Shown here one piece after another: positions 9,845-18,041 of a stretch of 64,000 bases of DNA. Position 1 is the stretch's first letter. Each line of letters begins with the position of its first letter. The notes under the pieces are model-generated. The model searched no databases. It had not been told where the DNA came from and saw only the letters and a list, made by a program, of their open reading frames with translations. The stretch covers positions 1 through 64,000 of the forward strand of contig MZGW01000007.1 in NCBI GenBank assembly GCA_002029295.1, in the 5' to 3' direction. This DNA comes from Alkalithermobacter paradoxus. Its GTDB lineage: Bacteria; Bacillota; Clostridia; Peptostreptococcales; Peptostreptococcaceae. A program made the translations under genes and the position numbers.

Positions 9845-9956
9845 AGTGGTTATCCCCCTGGTAACCTCAATGAAATCTCTATTCCCAATACCCCTTTTGA
9901 ACGGATTTCACGCATATGATTATGCGTAGCCTGCCATATGTGGCAGGTTTTTTTTT
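9845..9956 (+). ncRNA. Candidate structured small RNA or leader upstream of asparaginase
   Basis: About 112 nt between a good promoter and a strong terminator. The stems seen are: GGTTAT/GTAACC (9848-9866) with loop CCCCCTG; GAAATCT/GGATTTC (9872-9909), enclosing CCCAATACCCC; ACGCATA/TATGCGT (9910-9927); and the terminator stem CCTGCCA/TGGCAGG (9930-9947) followed by nine T. No known RNA family was recognised. Unpaired C-rich loops could pair with G-rich ribosome sites. It ends 74 nt before the asparaginase ATG, so it may be an independent sRNA or a terminating leader of that gene. Confidence 0.55.
9930..9956 (+). terminator. Strong intrinsic terminator of the candidate RNA
   Basis: CCTGCCA-TATG-TGGCAGG stem (9930-9947) with nine consecutive T (9948-9956). 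Confidence 0.85.
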
Positions 9957-9983
9957 ATCTTTTTTCTTTATAATACATGAAAT

Positions 9984-10006
9984 GTCATATATAATATAAT
10001 TATGAC
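9984..10006 (+). promoter_or_regulatory. Asparaginase promoter region with inverted repeat
   Basis: GTCATA (9984-9989) and TATGAC (10001-10006) form an inverted repeat flanking a -10-like TATAAT at 9990-9995. A repressor or activator site is possible. No good -35 is visible, so the promoter is tentative. Confidence 0.35.
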
Positions 10007-10030
10007 TTATTATATCTAAGGGAGGTATTT

Positions 10031-11017
10031 ATGAAAAAGAAAGTAGCAATAATATTCACTGGTGGTACTATATCTATGACAGTAGATCCTAGACTTGGAG
10101 CTGCTATACCTACTCTTTCAGGTGAACAGATAATGTCTATGGTGACAAATATAGATAAACTTGCAGATATAGAAATCATCAATTTTGATGAGATTCCTGG
10201 CCCACACATGACTCCTGAAAAAATGCTAGATTTAAAAAAATTAATAGATACTTTAATATTAAGAGATGATATTGATGGAATAGTTATAACTCATGGAACT
10301 GATAGCCTTGAGGAAACCGCTTTCTTCTTAGAATTAAGCTTATATACGGATAAACCAATAGTTGTAACAGGGGCAATGAGAAGTAGTTCAGAACTTGGAT
10401 ACGATGGCCCTAGCAACTTAGCTGCAGCTGTTTGTACTGTTATATCAGATAAGGCAAAATGTAAAGGTGTTTTGGTTGTTCTTAATAATGAAGTAAATGC
10501 AGCTTCAGAAGTTACAAAGACTGATACTTTAAGATTGAATACATTCAAATCTGTATCTTATGGTCCTTTAGGAATAGTTGATAATGATGAACTTATACTT
10601 CATAGAGACATACTTTCTAGACAGCACATCCATACTAATAAAATAGAGCCTAATGTAGATTTAATAAAAACTGGTGTTGGAATGGATTCTAAGTTTATAA
10701 AATTCTCTATTGACTCTGGTGCTAAAGGAATTGTAATAGAGGCTATGGGAAGAGGAAATATTCCTCCTAAAATGTTAGATGGAATAAAATATGCAAAAGA
10801 AAAAAATATACCTATTGTAATAGCTTCTAGATGCCATTCAGGACGTGTTCTAGACACGTATGGTTATGAAGGTGCAGGAAGAAACTTAGTTGAGCTTGGC
10901 TGTATTCTCGGAAATGACCTTCCTGGACAAAAAGCTAGAATAAAATTAATGCTTGCACTAGGCAAAACTAACAATATCGAAGAAATTAGAAGTATATTTG
11001 AGGATGGAGTATACTAA
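10031..11017 (+). CDS. ansA: Type I L-asparaginase
   Basis: A 328-residue cytoplasmic asparaginase that hydrolyses asparagine to aspartate and ammonia. The nucleophile loop TGGTIS holds Thr13, and the second catalytic threonine-aspartate is Thr90-Asp91 in THGTDSLEETA. There is no signal peptide, so it is the cytosolic type. ATG follows AAGGGAGG. It lies downstream of a structured RNA that ends in a terminator, and its own promoter region carries an inverted repeat. The aspartate formed could supply the racemase at 26.2 kb, but no operon link exists. Naming as ansA rather than ansB is by lack of a signal sequence. Confidence 0.92.
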   Translation: MKKKVAIIFTGGTISMTVDPRLGAAIPTLSGEQIMSMVTNIDKLADIEIINFDEIPGPHMTPEKMLDLKKLIDTLILRDDIDGIVITHGTDSLEETAFFLELSLYTDKPIVVTGAMRSSSELGYDGPSNLAAAVCTVISDKAKCKGVLVVLNNEVNAASEVTKTDTLRLNTFKSVSYGPLGIVDNDELILHRDILSRQHIHTNKIEPNVDLIKTGVGMDSKFIKFSIDSGAKGIVIEAMGRGNIPPKMLDGIKYAKEKNIPIVIASRCHSGRVLDTYGYEGAGRNLVELGCILGNDLPGQKARIKLMLALGKTNNIEEIRSIFEDGVY

Positions 11018-11022
11018 AGAAA

Positions 11023-11053
11023 ATACCCCTTAGCAGTGGTTGCTAGGGGGTAT
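11023..11053 (+). terminator. Hairpin after asparaginase gene
   Basis: 13-bp stem ATACCCCTTAGCA / TGCTAGGGGGTAT with one G-T pair and a 5-nt loop. Stable, but the following sequence ATATTGAC has only a weak U tract, so termination is probable rather than certain. Confidence 0.65.
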
Positions 11054-11125
11054 ATATTGACTTAGTAACATTTATATTATAAAATCATAATATATAAATA
11101 AATAATTTCTTAGGAGGTATTATCC

Positions 11126-11440
11126 ATGTTTAACATTGGTTCTAAGCTTGAAAATATATCTGTAGATGAAATAGATAAAGAGATTCAAAATGGTGCTATT
11201 CTTATAGATATAAGAAATGAAGAAGCATATAGTGAAGGGCATATCAAAGGAGCTATAAATATACCTATAAAGCTTCTCCCTTTTAAAATGAATGAGCTTG
11301 ATAAAAGTAAAACTATACTTGTAGTATGCTATGTTGGTGGAAGCAGTGTTGTTGCTTGTAAAGCTTTAAGTAAAGCAGGATTTAAGGTAAAGAATGTTAC
11401 TGGTGGAATGAAAGCTTGGAGAGGCAATTTGTCAAAATAA
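11126..11440 (+). CDS. Rhodanese-like domain protein
   Basis: A 104-residue single rhodanese domain. The IDIRNEEAYSEGHIKGAINIP signature is followed by the persulfide cysteine in CYVGGSSVVAC, and the protein ends in TGGMKAW. It probably carries sulfane sulfur as a persulfide in the cytoplasm; the partner is unknown. No signal peptide. AGGAGG precedes ATG at 11126. It is transcribed alone and ends in a bidirectional terminator. Confidence 0.92.
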   Translation: MFNIGSKLENISVDEIDKEIQNGAILIDIRNEEAYSEGHIKGAINIPIKLLPFKMNELDKSKTILVVCYVGGSSVVACKALSKAGFKVKNVTGGMKAWRGNLSK

Positions 11441-11472
11441 TTTATAATGAGGGGATATTCCCTCATTATAAA
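11441..11472. terminator. Bidirectional terminator between rhodanese and dapL genes
   Basis: Perfect 13-bp stem TTTATAATGAGGG / CCCTCATTATAAA with a 6-nt loop between two convergent genes. Confidence 0.8.
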
Positions 11473-11473
11473 T

Positions 11474-12706
11474 TTAAAACACTAATTCTAATTTTAATAG
11501 CCTTTCTTTTACTTCATCTACTATTTTCTTTTCTTCTTCATAATCTTTAGCTTCAAATGTTACACTAAACCTTAAGAAAGCTCCTGCATCATCCCATGGA
11601 ACTGTAGAAATAAATGCATTTTCAAGTATATATGAAGAAGCATCTTCTGCATTTGTGAATATTTTTCCACATTTTGTTCCTTTAGGTATCGGAGCATAGC
11701 AATAGAAAGTTGCTTTTGGCTTTGTAACATCAAATCCTACTTCCCTTAGTGCACAAACTAGTAAGTCGTGTCTTCTTGAGTATCTTTCGCAGTTGTTATG
11801 TGTTATATCTACATTATTTAGTGCACATATACCAGCCTTTTGTATTGCTATAAATTGACCTGAATCTATTGTAGATTTTACATCTGCATATAAATCTATA
11901 AATCTTTTGTTTCCTACAATAAATGCAAGCCTCCATCCTGTCATATTGAATGCCTTAGATAATGAATAAACTTCAGCTCCTACTTCTTTTGCACCGTCTA
12001 CAGAAAGAAAACTTAAGGGCTTATAATCATCAAATGTTAGTGCACTATACGATGCGTCAGAAATTACAAATATATCATTTCTTTTTGCAAAATCTATAAC
12101 TTCCTCATAAAACTCACGTGTTGCAACTTGACCTGTTGGGTTATTAGGGTAATTTATATACAAAAGCTTAGCTCTTTTTAGTATGTCATCGGGTATATTC
12201 GAAAAGTCTGGATAGTAGTTATTCTCTTTATACAAAGGTAAGTTATATACTTCTCCACCTAAGTATCTTGTGTGGTTTGCTATTACAGGATATCCTGGAA
12301 CCGTTGTTAGTATGACATCTCCACTATTAATAAAACAAAGAGGAATCATTGCTAAAATTGGCTTTGATCCTATTCCGTGCATTATTTCATTATTAGGATC
12401 AACATTACATATTCCATATACTCTCTTTAAATATTTAGCTGCAGCATCCTTGAATTCCTGTATTCCATTGTCAGCATACCATCTATTTTCAATTTTTCCA
12501 GCCTCATTACAAAGAACATCGACAACTTTTGAATCTGCTTGTATATCAGGCTCTCCTACTCCTAAATCTATAATCTTTGCATCTGGATATTTCAATTTTA
12601 GCTCAGCCTTTGCACTTTTTATCTTCATAAATTTGTAGCTTTTCTTTGAAGGGTCGAAATTCTTTCCTCCTAGTCTATTTGCAATTTTTTCTCCAACAAA
12701 ATCCAT
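11474..12706 (-). CDS. dapL: LL-diaminopimelate aminotransferase (class I/II PLP aminotransferase)
   Basis: A 410-residue aminotransferase starting MDFVGEKIANRLGG, with LGVGEPD, the YPNNPTGQ cofactor-contact motif and the PLP lysine Lys251 in SLSKAFNMTGWR. The pattern fits the DapL branch, which makes LL-diaminopimelate from tetrahydrodipicolinate in one step for lysine and peptidoglycan synthesis. Other aromatic or branched-chain aminotransferases share the fold, so substrate is probable, not proven. It is monocistronic. The ribosome site is a run of eight G (12710-12717), only three bases from ATG, which is unusually close and unusually G-rich. Confidence 0.8.
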   Translation of the reverse strand: MDFVGEKIANRLGGKNFDPSKKSYKFMKIKSAKAELKLKYPDAKIIDLGVGEPDIQADSKVVDVLCNEAGKIENRWYADNGIQEFKDAAAKYLKRVYGICNVDPNNEIMHGIGSKPILAMIPLCFINSGDVILTTVPGYPVIANHTRYLGGEVYNLPLYKENNYYPDFSNIPDDILKRAKLLYINYPNNPTGQVATREFYEEVIDFAKRNDIFVISDASYSALTFDDYKPLSFLSVDGAKEVGAEVYSLSKAFNMTGWRLAFIVGNKRFIDLYADVKSTIDSGQFIAIQKAGICALNNVDITHNNCERYSRRHDLLVCALREVGFDVTKPKATFYCYAPIPKGTKCGKIFTNAEDASSYILENAFISTVPWDDAGAFLRFSVTFEAKDYEEEKKIVDEVKERLLKLELVF

Positions 12707-12775
12707 GTTCCCCCCCCTTTACACTTTTATACACTACTATATATTATTCATTATGTTAACTATTTGTTCGAACAG

Positions 12776-12809
12776 AAAAAGAGATTTAACACGTGTTAAA
12801 TCTCTTTTT
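12776..12809 (-). terminator. Terminator of MATE transporter gene
   Basis: Perfect 34-nt palindrome (17 bp each side, core AACACGTGTT) with A/T runs at both ends, including the stop codon of the MATE gene. Confidence 0.85.
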
Positions 12810-14168
12810 AAATGTTCCCATATTTATACCGTAGTTCTTATTTAGGAAAATAATAAACCAGCTTGTTAACACAATTCCTTTAAACACACTGCTCATACTG
12901 ATGCTCCACCATACACCGTTTAATCCTAATACATTCTCTGATGATAAAATAAGTGCTGCTGGAACACGAAGCCCTGTAAAAACTATTCCAACAATAGATG
13001 GTGGTATTGTTTTTCCTAGTCCATTAAATGCTCCTGCTGTTGTTATCTCTATACACATAAAAAGCTGAGATAGTCCTAGTATCTTTAGATATACTATTCC
13101 ATAACTTAGAGCTTCTTGCTCTGAAATAAATATAGAAAAAACACTTCTTGCTCCAAATATCAAAAGTGCAGTTGCAAATAGTCCTATGACACTTACTATA
13201 CTCAAGGCTACGAAATATCCTTTATAAATTCTATCCCATTTCTTAGCTCCATAGTTTTGACCTACAAATGTACTTAAAGCTGTAGAAAATCCTCCTGCAC
13301 TCATCCAAGAAATAGCTTCTATTTGAGACCCTACCTTTTGTACTGCTATAGGAACAGGACCCCAGTTAGATATTATCCTAGCTATAAACATTGCAAATAC
13401 AGTAAATAATCCACTTTGAAGTGCCACTGGTAATCCAACCTTTATTATACCTTTTATTCTATCATTCTCTGGCTTTTTTAATATGTTAAAACCTTCAAAC
13501 AAAACCATTTTCCCTCTTATCTTATACACAAATACCATAAAAACGATAAACTGTGCAGTTATTGTTGCAAGTGCTGCTCCCCTTACTCCTAAACTCGGAA
13601 TTGGACCTAATCCAAATATCAATACAGGATCTAATATCATATTTACACATAGACCTATAGCATTAATCATAAATGGAGTTTTACTGTTTCCATATCCATT
13701 AAAAATACCAGTCAAAACTGGATTTATAAAATGAAAAACCATTCCACTTGCAATTATAGTTAGATATTCAACAGACATATTTGCAACTTCTATGTCTCCC
13801 ATATTAAAAAAGCTTATAAGGTATTTTCTAAAAATTATGATAAAAGTACTGTAGATAAGTGCTAATGATATATTGAGCTGAATACCACTTCGTGCATAAG
13901 ATTTTGCAGATTCTAAGTCTTCTTTTCCTATACTCTGTGCTACCCCTATTTCAGCTCCTATTTTAGAAATCATTATAAGGGCCATAGAAAACCATACAAA
14001 AAATCCAGCAGCACCTACAGCTGCAACATGTCTACTTCCCATTTTCCCTATCCATATCATATCAGTCATGTTATATGCCATCTGAAGAAATGATGTTCCC
14101 ATTATAGGAAGTGCTAATTTTATAAGTGCTTTAAAAATACTTCCTTCTGTTAGCTTATTAGTTGACAT
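12786..14168 (-). CDS. MATE-family multidrug/Na+ efflux transporter
   Basis: About 460 residues with twelve hydrophobic segments. The N-terminal pattern EGSIFKALIKLALPIMGTSFLQMAYNMTDMIWIGKMG is typical of the MATE family (Na+- or H+-coupled export of cationic drugs or metabolites). An in-frame extension to 14243 exists, but the start at 14166-14168 is chosen because a run of seven G (14173-14179) lies four bases upstream and the protein then begins at the family's normal N-terminus. The substrate cannot be told. Single gene with its own terminator. Confidence 0.92.
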   Translation of the reverse strand: MSTNKLTEGSIFKALIKLALPIMGTSFLQMAYNMTDMIWIGKMGSRHVAAVGAAGFFVWFSMALIMISKIGAEIGVAQSIGKEDLESAKSYARSGIQLNISLALIYSTFIIIFRKYLISFFNMGDIEVANMSVEYLTIIASGMVFHFINPVLTGIFNGYGNSKTPFMINAIGLCVNMILDPVLIFGLGPIPSLGVRGAALATITAQFIVFMVFVYKIRGKMVLFEGFNILKKPENDRIKGIIKVGLPVALQSGLFTVFAMFIARIISNWGPVPIAVQKVGSQIEAISWMSAGGFSTALSTFVGQNYGAKKWDRIYKGYFVALSIVSVIGLFATALLIFGARSVFSIFISEQEALSYGIVYLKILGLSQLFMCIEITTAGAFNGLGKTIPPSIVGIVFTGLRVPAALILSSENVLGLNGVWWSISMSSVFKGIVLTSWFIIFLNKNYGINMGTFKKRFNTC

Positions 14169-14247
14169 TTTACCCCCCCTGCCCTCTCGATTAATCAAAT
14201 ACATTATATTATACATAAAATAAAAGCTTATTGTAAATGGCAAAAAA

Positions 14248-14271
14248 TTAGGACTTTTTCCAAAGTCCTAA
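14248..14271 (-). terminator. Terminator of peroxiredoxin gene
   Basis: TTAGGACTTT / AAAGTCCTAA stem with a TTCC loop, followed on the minus strand by six T. It overlaps the stop codon. Confidence 0.8.
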
Positions 14272-14915
14272 CTTCTATCTATATTTTTTTTAAAGCATAG
14301 ATACCAATCTATACAATGTAAATCTCCTGGACATGTTTCTCTTTCTATCAATCCTTCGTACGTTTGTGGTGGAGGCACAACTACTGGTTGACCTGGCACC
14401 CAGTTAGCTGGGGTTACTACCTTTTTCTCATCTGTTGTTTGTATTGCATATAATAGTCTAAGAATTTCTGGTATATTTCTTCCATTAGTTAGTGGATAAG
14501 CTAAAATAGCTCTAATTATTTGCTTATCATCTATTATAAATACACTTCTAACTGTTTCTGTTGCACTAACACTTTCTGATATCATTCCGTAAAGTCTAGA
14601 TATAGATCCATCTCTATCTGCTATTATCGGGAAAGGTATCTGAATTCCTGTGTTCTTATATATATTATGAACCCACGCTAGATGAGAAGGGTTGCTATCT
14701 ATACTAAGTCCTATTATCTCTGTATTCCTTTGTTTAAAAGCATTATAGCACTGTGTAAAGGCAATGAATTCCGTTGTACAAACAGGTGTAAAATCCCCTG
14801 GGTGTGAGAATAATACTACCCATTTACCTTTATAATCTGAAAGTTTCATAGGCCCAAATGTAGTTTTTGCAGAAAAATCTGGAGCTTTCATTCCTATTTT
14901 TAGACACTGACTCAC
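14268..14915 (-). CDS. Peroxiredoxin, Prx6-like with C-terminal cysteines
   Basis: A 215-residue thioredoxin-fold peroxidase that reduces H2O2 and organic peroxides. The peroxidatic Cys46 is in DFTPVCTTEF. Three further cysteines lie near the end (Cys195, Cys201 and Cys207), the arrangement of the archaeal-type 2-Cys members of the Prx6 class, so it is not a plain 1-Cys enzyme. The start is GTG after AGGTGA (14920-14925). A 19-bp inverted repeat ends one base before that ribosome site, and a TetR gene lies upstream on the same strand. Confidence 0.92.
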   Translation of the reverse strand: MSQCLKIGMKAPDFSAKTTFGPMKLSDYKGKWVVLFSHPGDFTPVCTTEFIAFTQCYNAFKQRNTEIIGLSIDSNPSHLAWVHNIYKNTGIQIPFPIIADRDGSISRLYGMISESVSATETVRSVFIIDDKQIIRAILAYPLTNGRNIPEILRLLYAIQTTDEKKVVTPANWVPGQPVVVPPPQTYEGLIERETCPGDLHCIDWYLCFKKNIDRS

Positions 14916-14925
14916 AATATCACCT

Positions 14926-14975
14926 CACTCAAAATATTCATACCTTCTTAATATATGGTATGAATATTTTGAGTG
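14926..14975 (-). repeat. 19-bp perfect inverted repeat between tetR and peroxiredoxin gene
   Basis: Arms CACTCAAAATATTCATACC and GGTATGAATATTTTGAGTG with a 12-nt AT loop. It sits between the TetR stop and the peroxiredoxin ribosome site. No U run follows it on the minus strand, so it is a poor classical terminator. It could be a regulator site, an mRNA hairpin affecting translation, or a terminator that works on stem strength. Confidence 0.6.
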
Positions 14976-14993
14976 TTGGTTACATTGATGTAT

Positions 14994-15593
14994 TTATCTT
15001 GAGAGTCCATTTTTCATAAACTTTATCAAATTATTTATAACTTCCTCATAATCATTCATTTTACTTACACTTGTTATATTAGTTATGTTTGTAAATAAAT
15101 AAGAAACTATACTTTTTATAAATTCCTTTGGCAAATCCTCCCTAAATTCACCTTTGCTGTACGCATTTTCAATAAGAGCATTCATATAATCATCATTTTG
15201 AAAATTGTACTTTTCAAATACTTTCTTATATATTTCATTTTCTTTTTCCTTAATGAAACTTTCCGAGAACTTGCTTATACTAGGACTTTTGTTTGCGAAC
15301 TTCATTCCAGCCTTTGTTAACTCTTCAAATATTGTAAAGATATCTTTAGAAAAAACATCATAACTTACATTGTTCTTAAGAAACTCTTTTTTCTCATCTA
15401 TTAATATACCTATTAAATATATATATAGTGCCTCTTTATTTTTAAAGTGGTAATAAAAAGTGCCTTTGCTTATTCCTGCTTGTTTCAGGATATTATTTAA
15501 AGAGGCATTTTCGTATCCTCTTTCACTAAATTCATTAATAGCTGCATCTATCAATTCGCTTTTTTTCTCGAAAGTTTTTTCTTTTTCTTGCAA
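14994..15593 (-). CDS. TetR/AcrR-family transcriptional regulator
   Basis: A 199-residue repressor. The N-terminal helix-turn-helix runs through AAINEFSERGYENASLNNILKQ and AGISKGTFYYHFKNKEALY. The C-terminal ligand domain is divergent, so the inducer is unknown. The start is TTG after AGAGGTGG. It is the last gene of the ABC exporter operon, 28 bp after the second permease. The operon promoter carries two TAGAC-6-GTCTA palindromes of the kind TetR proteins bind. Autorepression of the exporter is inferred from that layout. Confidence 0.93.
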   Translation of the reverse strand: MQEKEKTFEKKSELIDAAINEFSERGYENASLNNILKQAGISKGTFYYHFKNKEALYIYLIGILIDEKKEFLKNNVSYDVFSKDIFTIFEELTKAGMKFANKSPSISKFSESFIKEKENEIYKKVFEKYNFQNDDYMNALIENAYSKGEFREDLPKEFIKSIVSYLFTNITNITSVSKMNDYEEVINNLIKFMKNGLSR

Positions 15594-15621
15594 AATACCA
15601 CCTCTTTATAATTTCATTTGT

Positions 15622-16344
15622 TTACATCTTAGTTCTTTGTAAGAAAAGTCTGTATGACACAAAATTTAGGATTAGGACATATAAAAGCCCTATAAAGTAG
15701 TACTGATTGTAGCTTAAAAGTAATATACTCTCTCCCTTTATTATGCTGCTTATTGCCTTGGCAGGATAAAAGCTTGGAACAAAAGAAAAGAATAGTTCTC
15801 TTTTATCTATAAAGAATAATGATATTATAGGAAATATTATAACACTTCCTGCCCCTTTCATTGCAGCAAATCCTTCTATCTTATTCTTAGATAAACAATT
15901 TATAAAAAGCCCTGTCATAGGAGCTGATAGGGAAGCTAGGAATGCAATAGATATTATTTGTATATTATTGAAACTTCCTATATTTGAAAAATACATTACG
16001 TAACTACATGCTATAAAAGATAAAATAAGCACTATAGCTAATCTAAAAGATAGAAACTGATGAATATTAAGTGGTGTAACTCTTATAGATGTCAAAATAT
16101 TATCATCTCTATCATCTAAAATTGAAAATCCTATCAAAGCTCCATAAATTTGAGGGGTAAGTAGTGTTAGAATAACTACTATTAAATCCGCATAAACATC
16201 TATGTCAAATCCGCTACTTTCTGCAATCCAAGGAAGAAAATATCTACCTATCAATCCAAATATGATTGGATAAAACATCATAAATCCCATCAAAGGATCC
16301 CTCATATATTTTTTGAATTCACTTTTTATGAAATTTGCATACAT
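15622..16344 (-). CDS. ABC-2-type exporter permease, second subunit
   Basis: About 240 residues with six membrane segments. It opens with FIKSEFKKYMRDPLMGFMMFYPIIFGLIG, typical of ABC-2 membrane proteins. It pairs with the upstream permease to form a heterodimeric exporter channel. The start at 16342-16344 is chosen because GTGGGG lies six bases before it; an in-frame GTG at 16354-16356 has no properly spaced site. Substrate unknown, but the TetR control suggests a toxic compound, peptide or drug. Confidence 0.88.
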   Translation of the reverse strand: MYANFIKSEFKKYMRDPLMGFMMFYPIIFGLIGRYFLPWIAESSGFDIDVYADLIVVILTLLTPQIYGALIGFSILDDRDDNILTSIRVTPLNIHQFLSFRLAIVLILSFIACSYVMYFSNIGSFNNIQIISIAFLASLSAPMTGLFINCLSKNKIEGFAAMKGAGSVIIFPIISLFFIDKRELFFSFVPSFYPAKAISSIIKGESILLLSYNQYYFIGLLYVLILNFVSYRLFLQRTKM

Positions 16345-16345
16345 A

Positions 16346-17071
16346 TTAAACCCCACTTTCCTTTACAGCAAATTGATCAAACTTATTCAGGACTATAACA
16401 TATAAACTTATAGACAATATAATTAAATATAAGCTACATAGAATTATTTCAATATTTTCTATTCCTCCTGTAGAGGCCTTGAGTAAAACCATAGATGCTT
16501 TAGTTGGTACAATATATAAAGCTTTTTCTATAATTTCACCTTTAATTAGTCCTACTTCTTGTAAAAGTACTGGAAGCATACATACAAAAGAATACTTTAT
16601 CATTCCAACCAACAGTTCAGTAAAGTCTTTAGAGTAATAAGTTAATATAAATCCTATTAAAGAATGTAAAAAAGCGATTAGCATAACTGTAAAAATTAAA
16701 CCTACAATATTGATATTTATTTCCTTAAATAACTTAGAATATATATACAAAATAACCAATGTTATAATATTAGAAAAAACATTAGCAAAAGTCTTAGCAA
16801 GTATATATTCAACTTTACTTATAGGAGAAACTAATAAGCTCTTTATTACACCTTCTTGTTTTTCAAAGAACATAGTAACTCCAATCATCAATATACTCAT
16901 AGAAGTTGCATCTAAATAAATAAGTAATGGAAATATTTTACTTACATCATTTATTTTAGTAAAGTGAAGAACTGCTATCCACATCAATGAAACAAAAAAG
17001 CTTGCAGTAAGAATATTATATCTTTTCATTCTTTCAAGTTCACCGTTGAACAATACTACTAAATTATTCAT
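16346..17071 (-). CDS. ABC-2-type exporter permease, first subunit
   Basis: About 241 residues and six hydrophobic segments. The middle part, MFFEKQEGVIKSLLVSPISKVEYILAK, is the cytoplasmic loop typical of ABC-2 permeases such as fluoroquinolone/daunorubicin-type exporters. The start is taken at 17069-17071, where AGGAG is nine bases upstream; a TTG at 17078-17080 would sit on top of the ribosome site. It overlaps the ATPase gene by about eight bases, which points to translational coupling. Confidence 0.88.
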   Translation of the reverse strand: MNNLVVLFNGELERMKRYNILTASFFVSLMWIAVLHFTKINDVSKIFPLLIYLDATSMSILMIGVTMFFEKQEGVIKSLLVSPISKVEYILAKTFANVFSNIITLVILYIYSKLFKEININIVGLIFTVMLIAFLHSLIGFILTYYSKDFTELLVGMIKYSFVCMLPVLLQEVGLIKGEIIEKALYIVPTKASMVLLKASTGGIENIEIILCSLYLIILSISLYVIVLNKFDQFAVKESGV

Positions 17072-17918
17072 TTTTCTCAACTCCTGTTACTTTTATGAAT
17101 ATATCATCAAGAGTGGTTTCTTTACTGTGTATAGTTACTATTTCTTTGGTTTTAATAATACTCATAAATTTTTCATTTCCTCCTAGATTATCAAGCTTAA
17201 AAGATTCTTTTATTACATTATTATCACTTATATATTCTATATCAACCTTCCTCTGTCCGTACTTTAATTTAAGATTCTTAGGAGTGTCTATTTCTGCTAT
17301 TTGGCCATCTGCCATAAATGCTACTCTATCACAAAGCTCATCAACATCATTCATTAGATGTGTAGTTAGTATAACAGTACCCCCATTTTGTCTAAATTCT
17401 TTTATAATATCTTTCACTATTCTTGCATTTTTAGGATCAAGCCCATTTGTTGGTTCATCTAAAAATAGTATCTTAGGATTATTTATAAGGGCTCTAACAA
17501 AATTTAATCTAGCTTTCATTCCTTTTGAATATTCATTAACTCTTTTGTCTTTATCCTCGTGAAGCCCAACCCTTTTTAAAAGTTCATTTGTATCTTTATT
17601 AGATTTGTATAGCTTCTTGAAAAAATTCAAATTCTCATCCGCTGTAAGTTTTGAAAAGTGAACAGGCATTTCAAATCCTACTCCTATTTCTTCATAAAAG
17701 TCTTTACCATAAAACTTTAAATCTTTGCCTTTATATATAACACTTCCATCGTATTTATCTAATAGCTTAGTTAGTATCTTCTGTGTCGTACTTTTTCCAA
17801 CACCACTTGGACCTAAAAGTCCAAATATTTCTCCTTGCTCAATTTCAAAGTTGATTCCTTTTATCGTATTTTCTTTGTTCTTTGGATACCTAAATGTCAA
17901 ATTCTCTACTCTAAACAT
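17064..17918 (-). CDS. ABC transporter ATP-binding protein (exporter)
   Basis: A 284-residue ATPase: Walker A GPSGVGKST at about 36-44, signature YSKGMKARL, Walker B ILFLDEPTNGLD and the switch histidine in LTTHLMNDV. The signature is slightly degenerate (YSKGM instead of LSGGQ), as is common in clostridial ABC-2 exporters. It energises the two permeases encoded downstream. First gene of a four-gene operon ending in tetR. AAGGAGGG precedes ATG. Confidence 0.95.
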   Translation of the reverse strand: MFRVENLTFRYPKNKENTIKGINFEIEQGEIFGLLGPSGVGKSTTQKILTKLLDKYDGSVIYKGKDLKFYGKDFYEEIGVGFEMPVHFSKLTADENLNFFKKLYKSNKDTNELLKRVGLHEDKDKRVNEYSKGMKARLNFVRALINNPKILFLDEPTNGLDPKNARIVKDIIKEFRQNGGTVILTTHLMNDVDELCDRVAFMADGQIAEIDTPKNLKLKYGQRKVDIEYISDNNVIKESFKLDNLGGNEKFMSIIKTKEIVTIHSKETTLDDIFIKVTGVEKNE

Positions 17919-17938
17919 TTCGTTCCCTCCTTATTTTA

Positions 17939-17996
17939 TAGACTATGTAGTCTAGACCGTTAAGTCTATATTATGTCATGTTTAATTTTATGTCAA
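17939..17996 (-). promoter_or_regulatory. Exporter-operon promoter with double TetR-type operator
   Basis: On the minus strand: TTGACA (17991-17996), a 17-bp spacer, TAATAT (17968-17973). From there to the ribosome site lie two perfect palindromes of form TAGAC-6-GTCTA, at 17953-17968 and 17939-17954. They share two bases and have centres 14 bp apart. They cover the predicted transcription start, the position expected for repression by the operon's own TetR. The promoter and repeats are seen; binding is inferred. Confidence 0.8.
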
Positions 17997-18013
17997 TAAA
18001 TAAATTTGTATGC

Positions 18014-18041
18014 AAAAAAAAGAAGACCTGTAAGGTCTTCT
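18014..18041 (-). terminator. Terminator of NADH oxidase gene
   Basis: AGAAGACCT / AGGTCTTCT stem with a 3-nt loop (18021-18041), then seven T on the minus strand. Confidence 0.85.

Noticed and set aside
9903..9909. Guanidine-II or preQ1-type riboswitch in the asparaginase leader
   Set aside because: The paired ACGR tetraloops and the preQ1 core sequence are not present.
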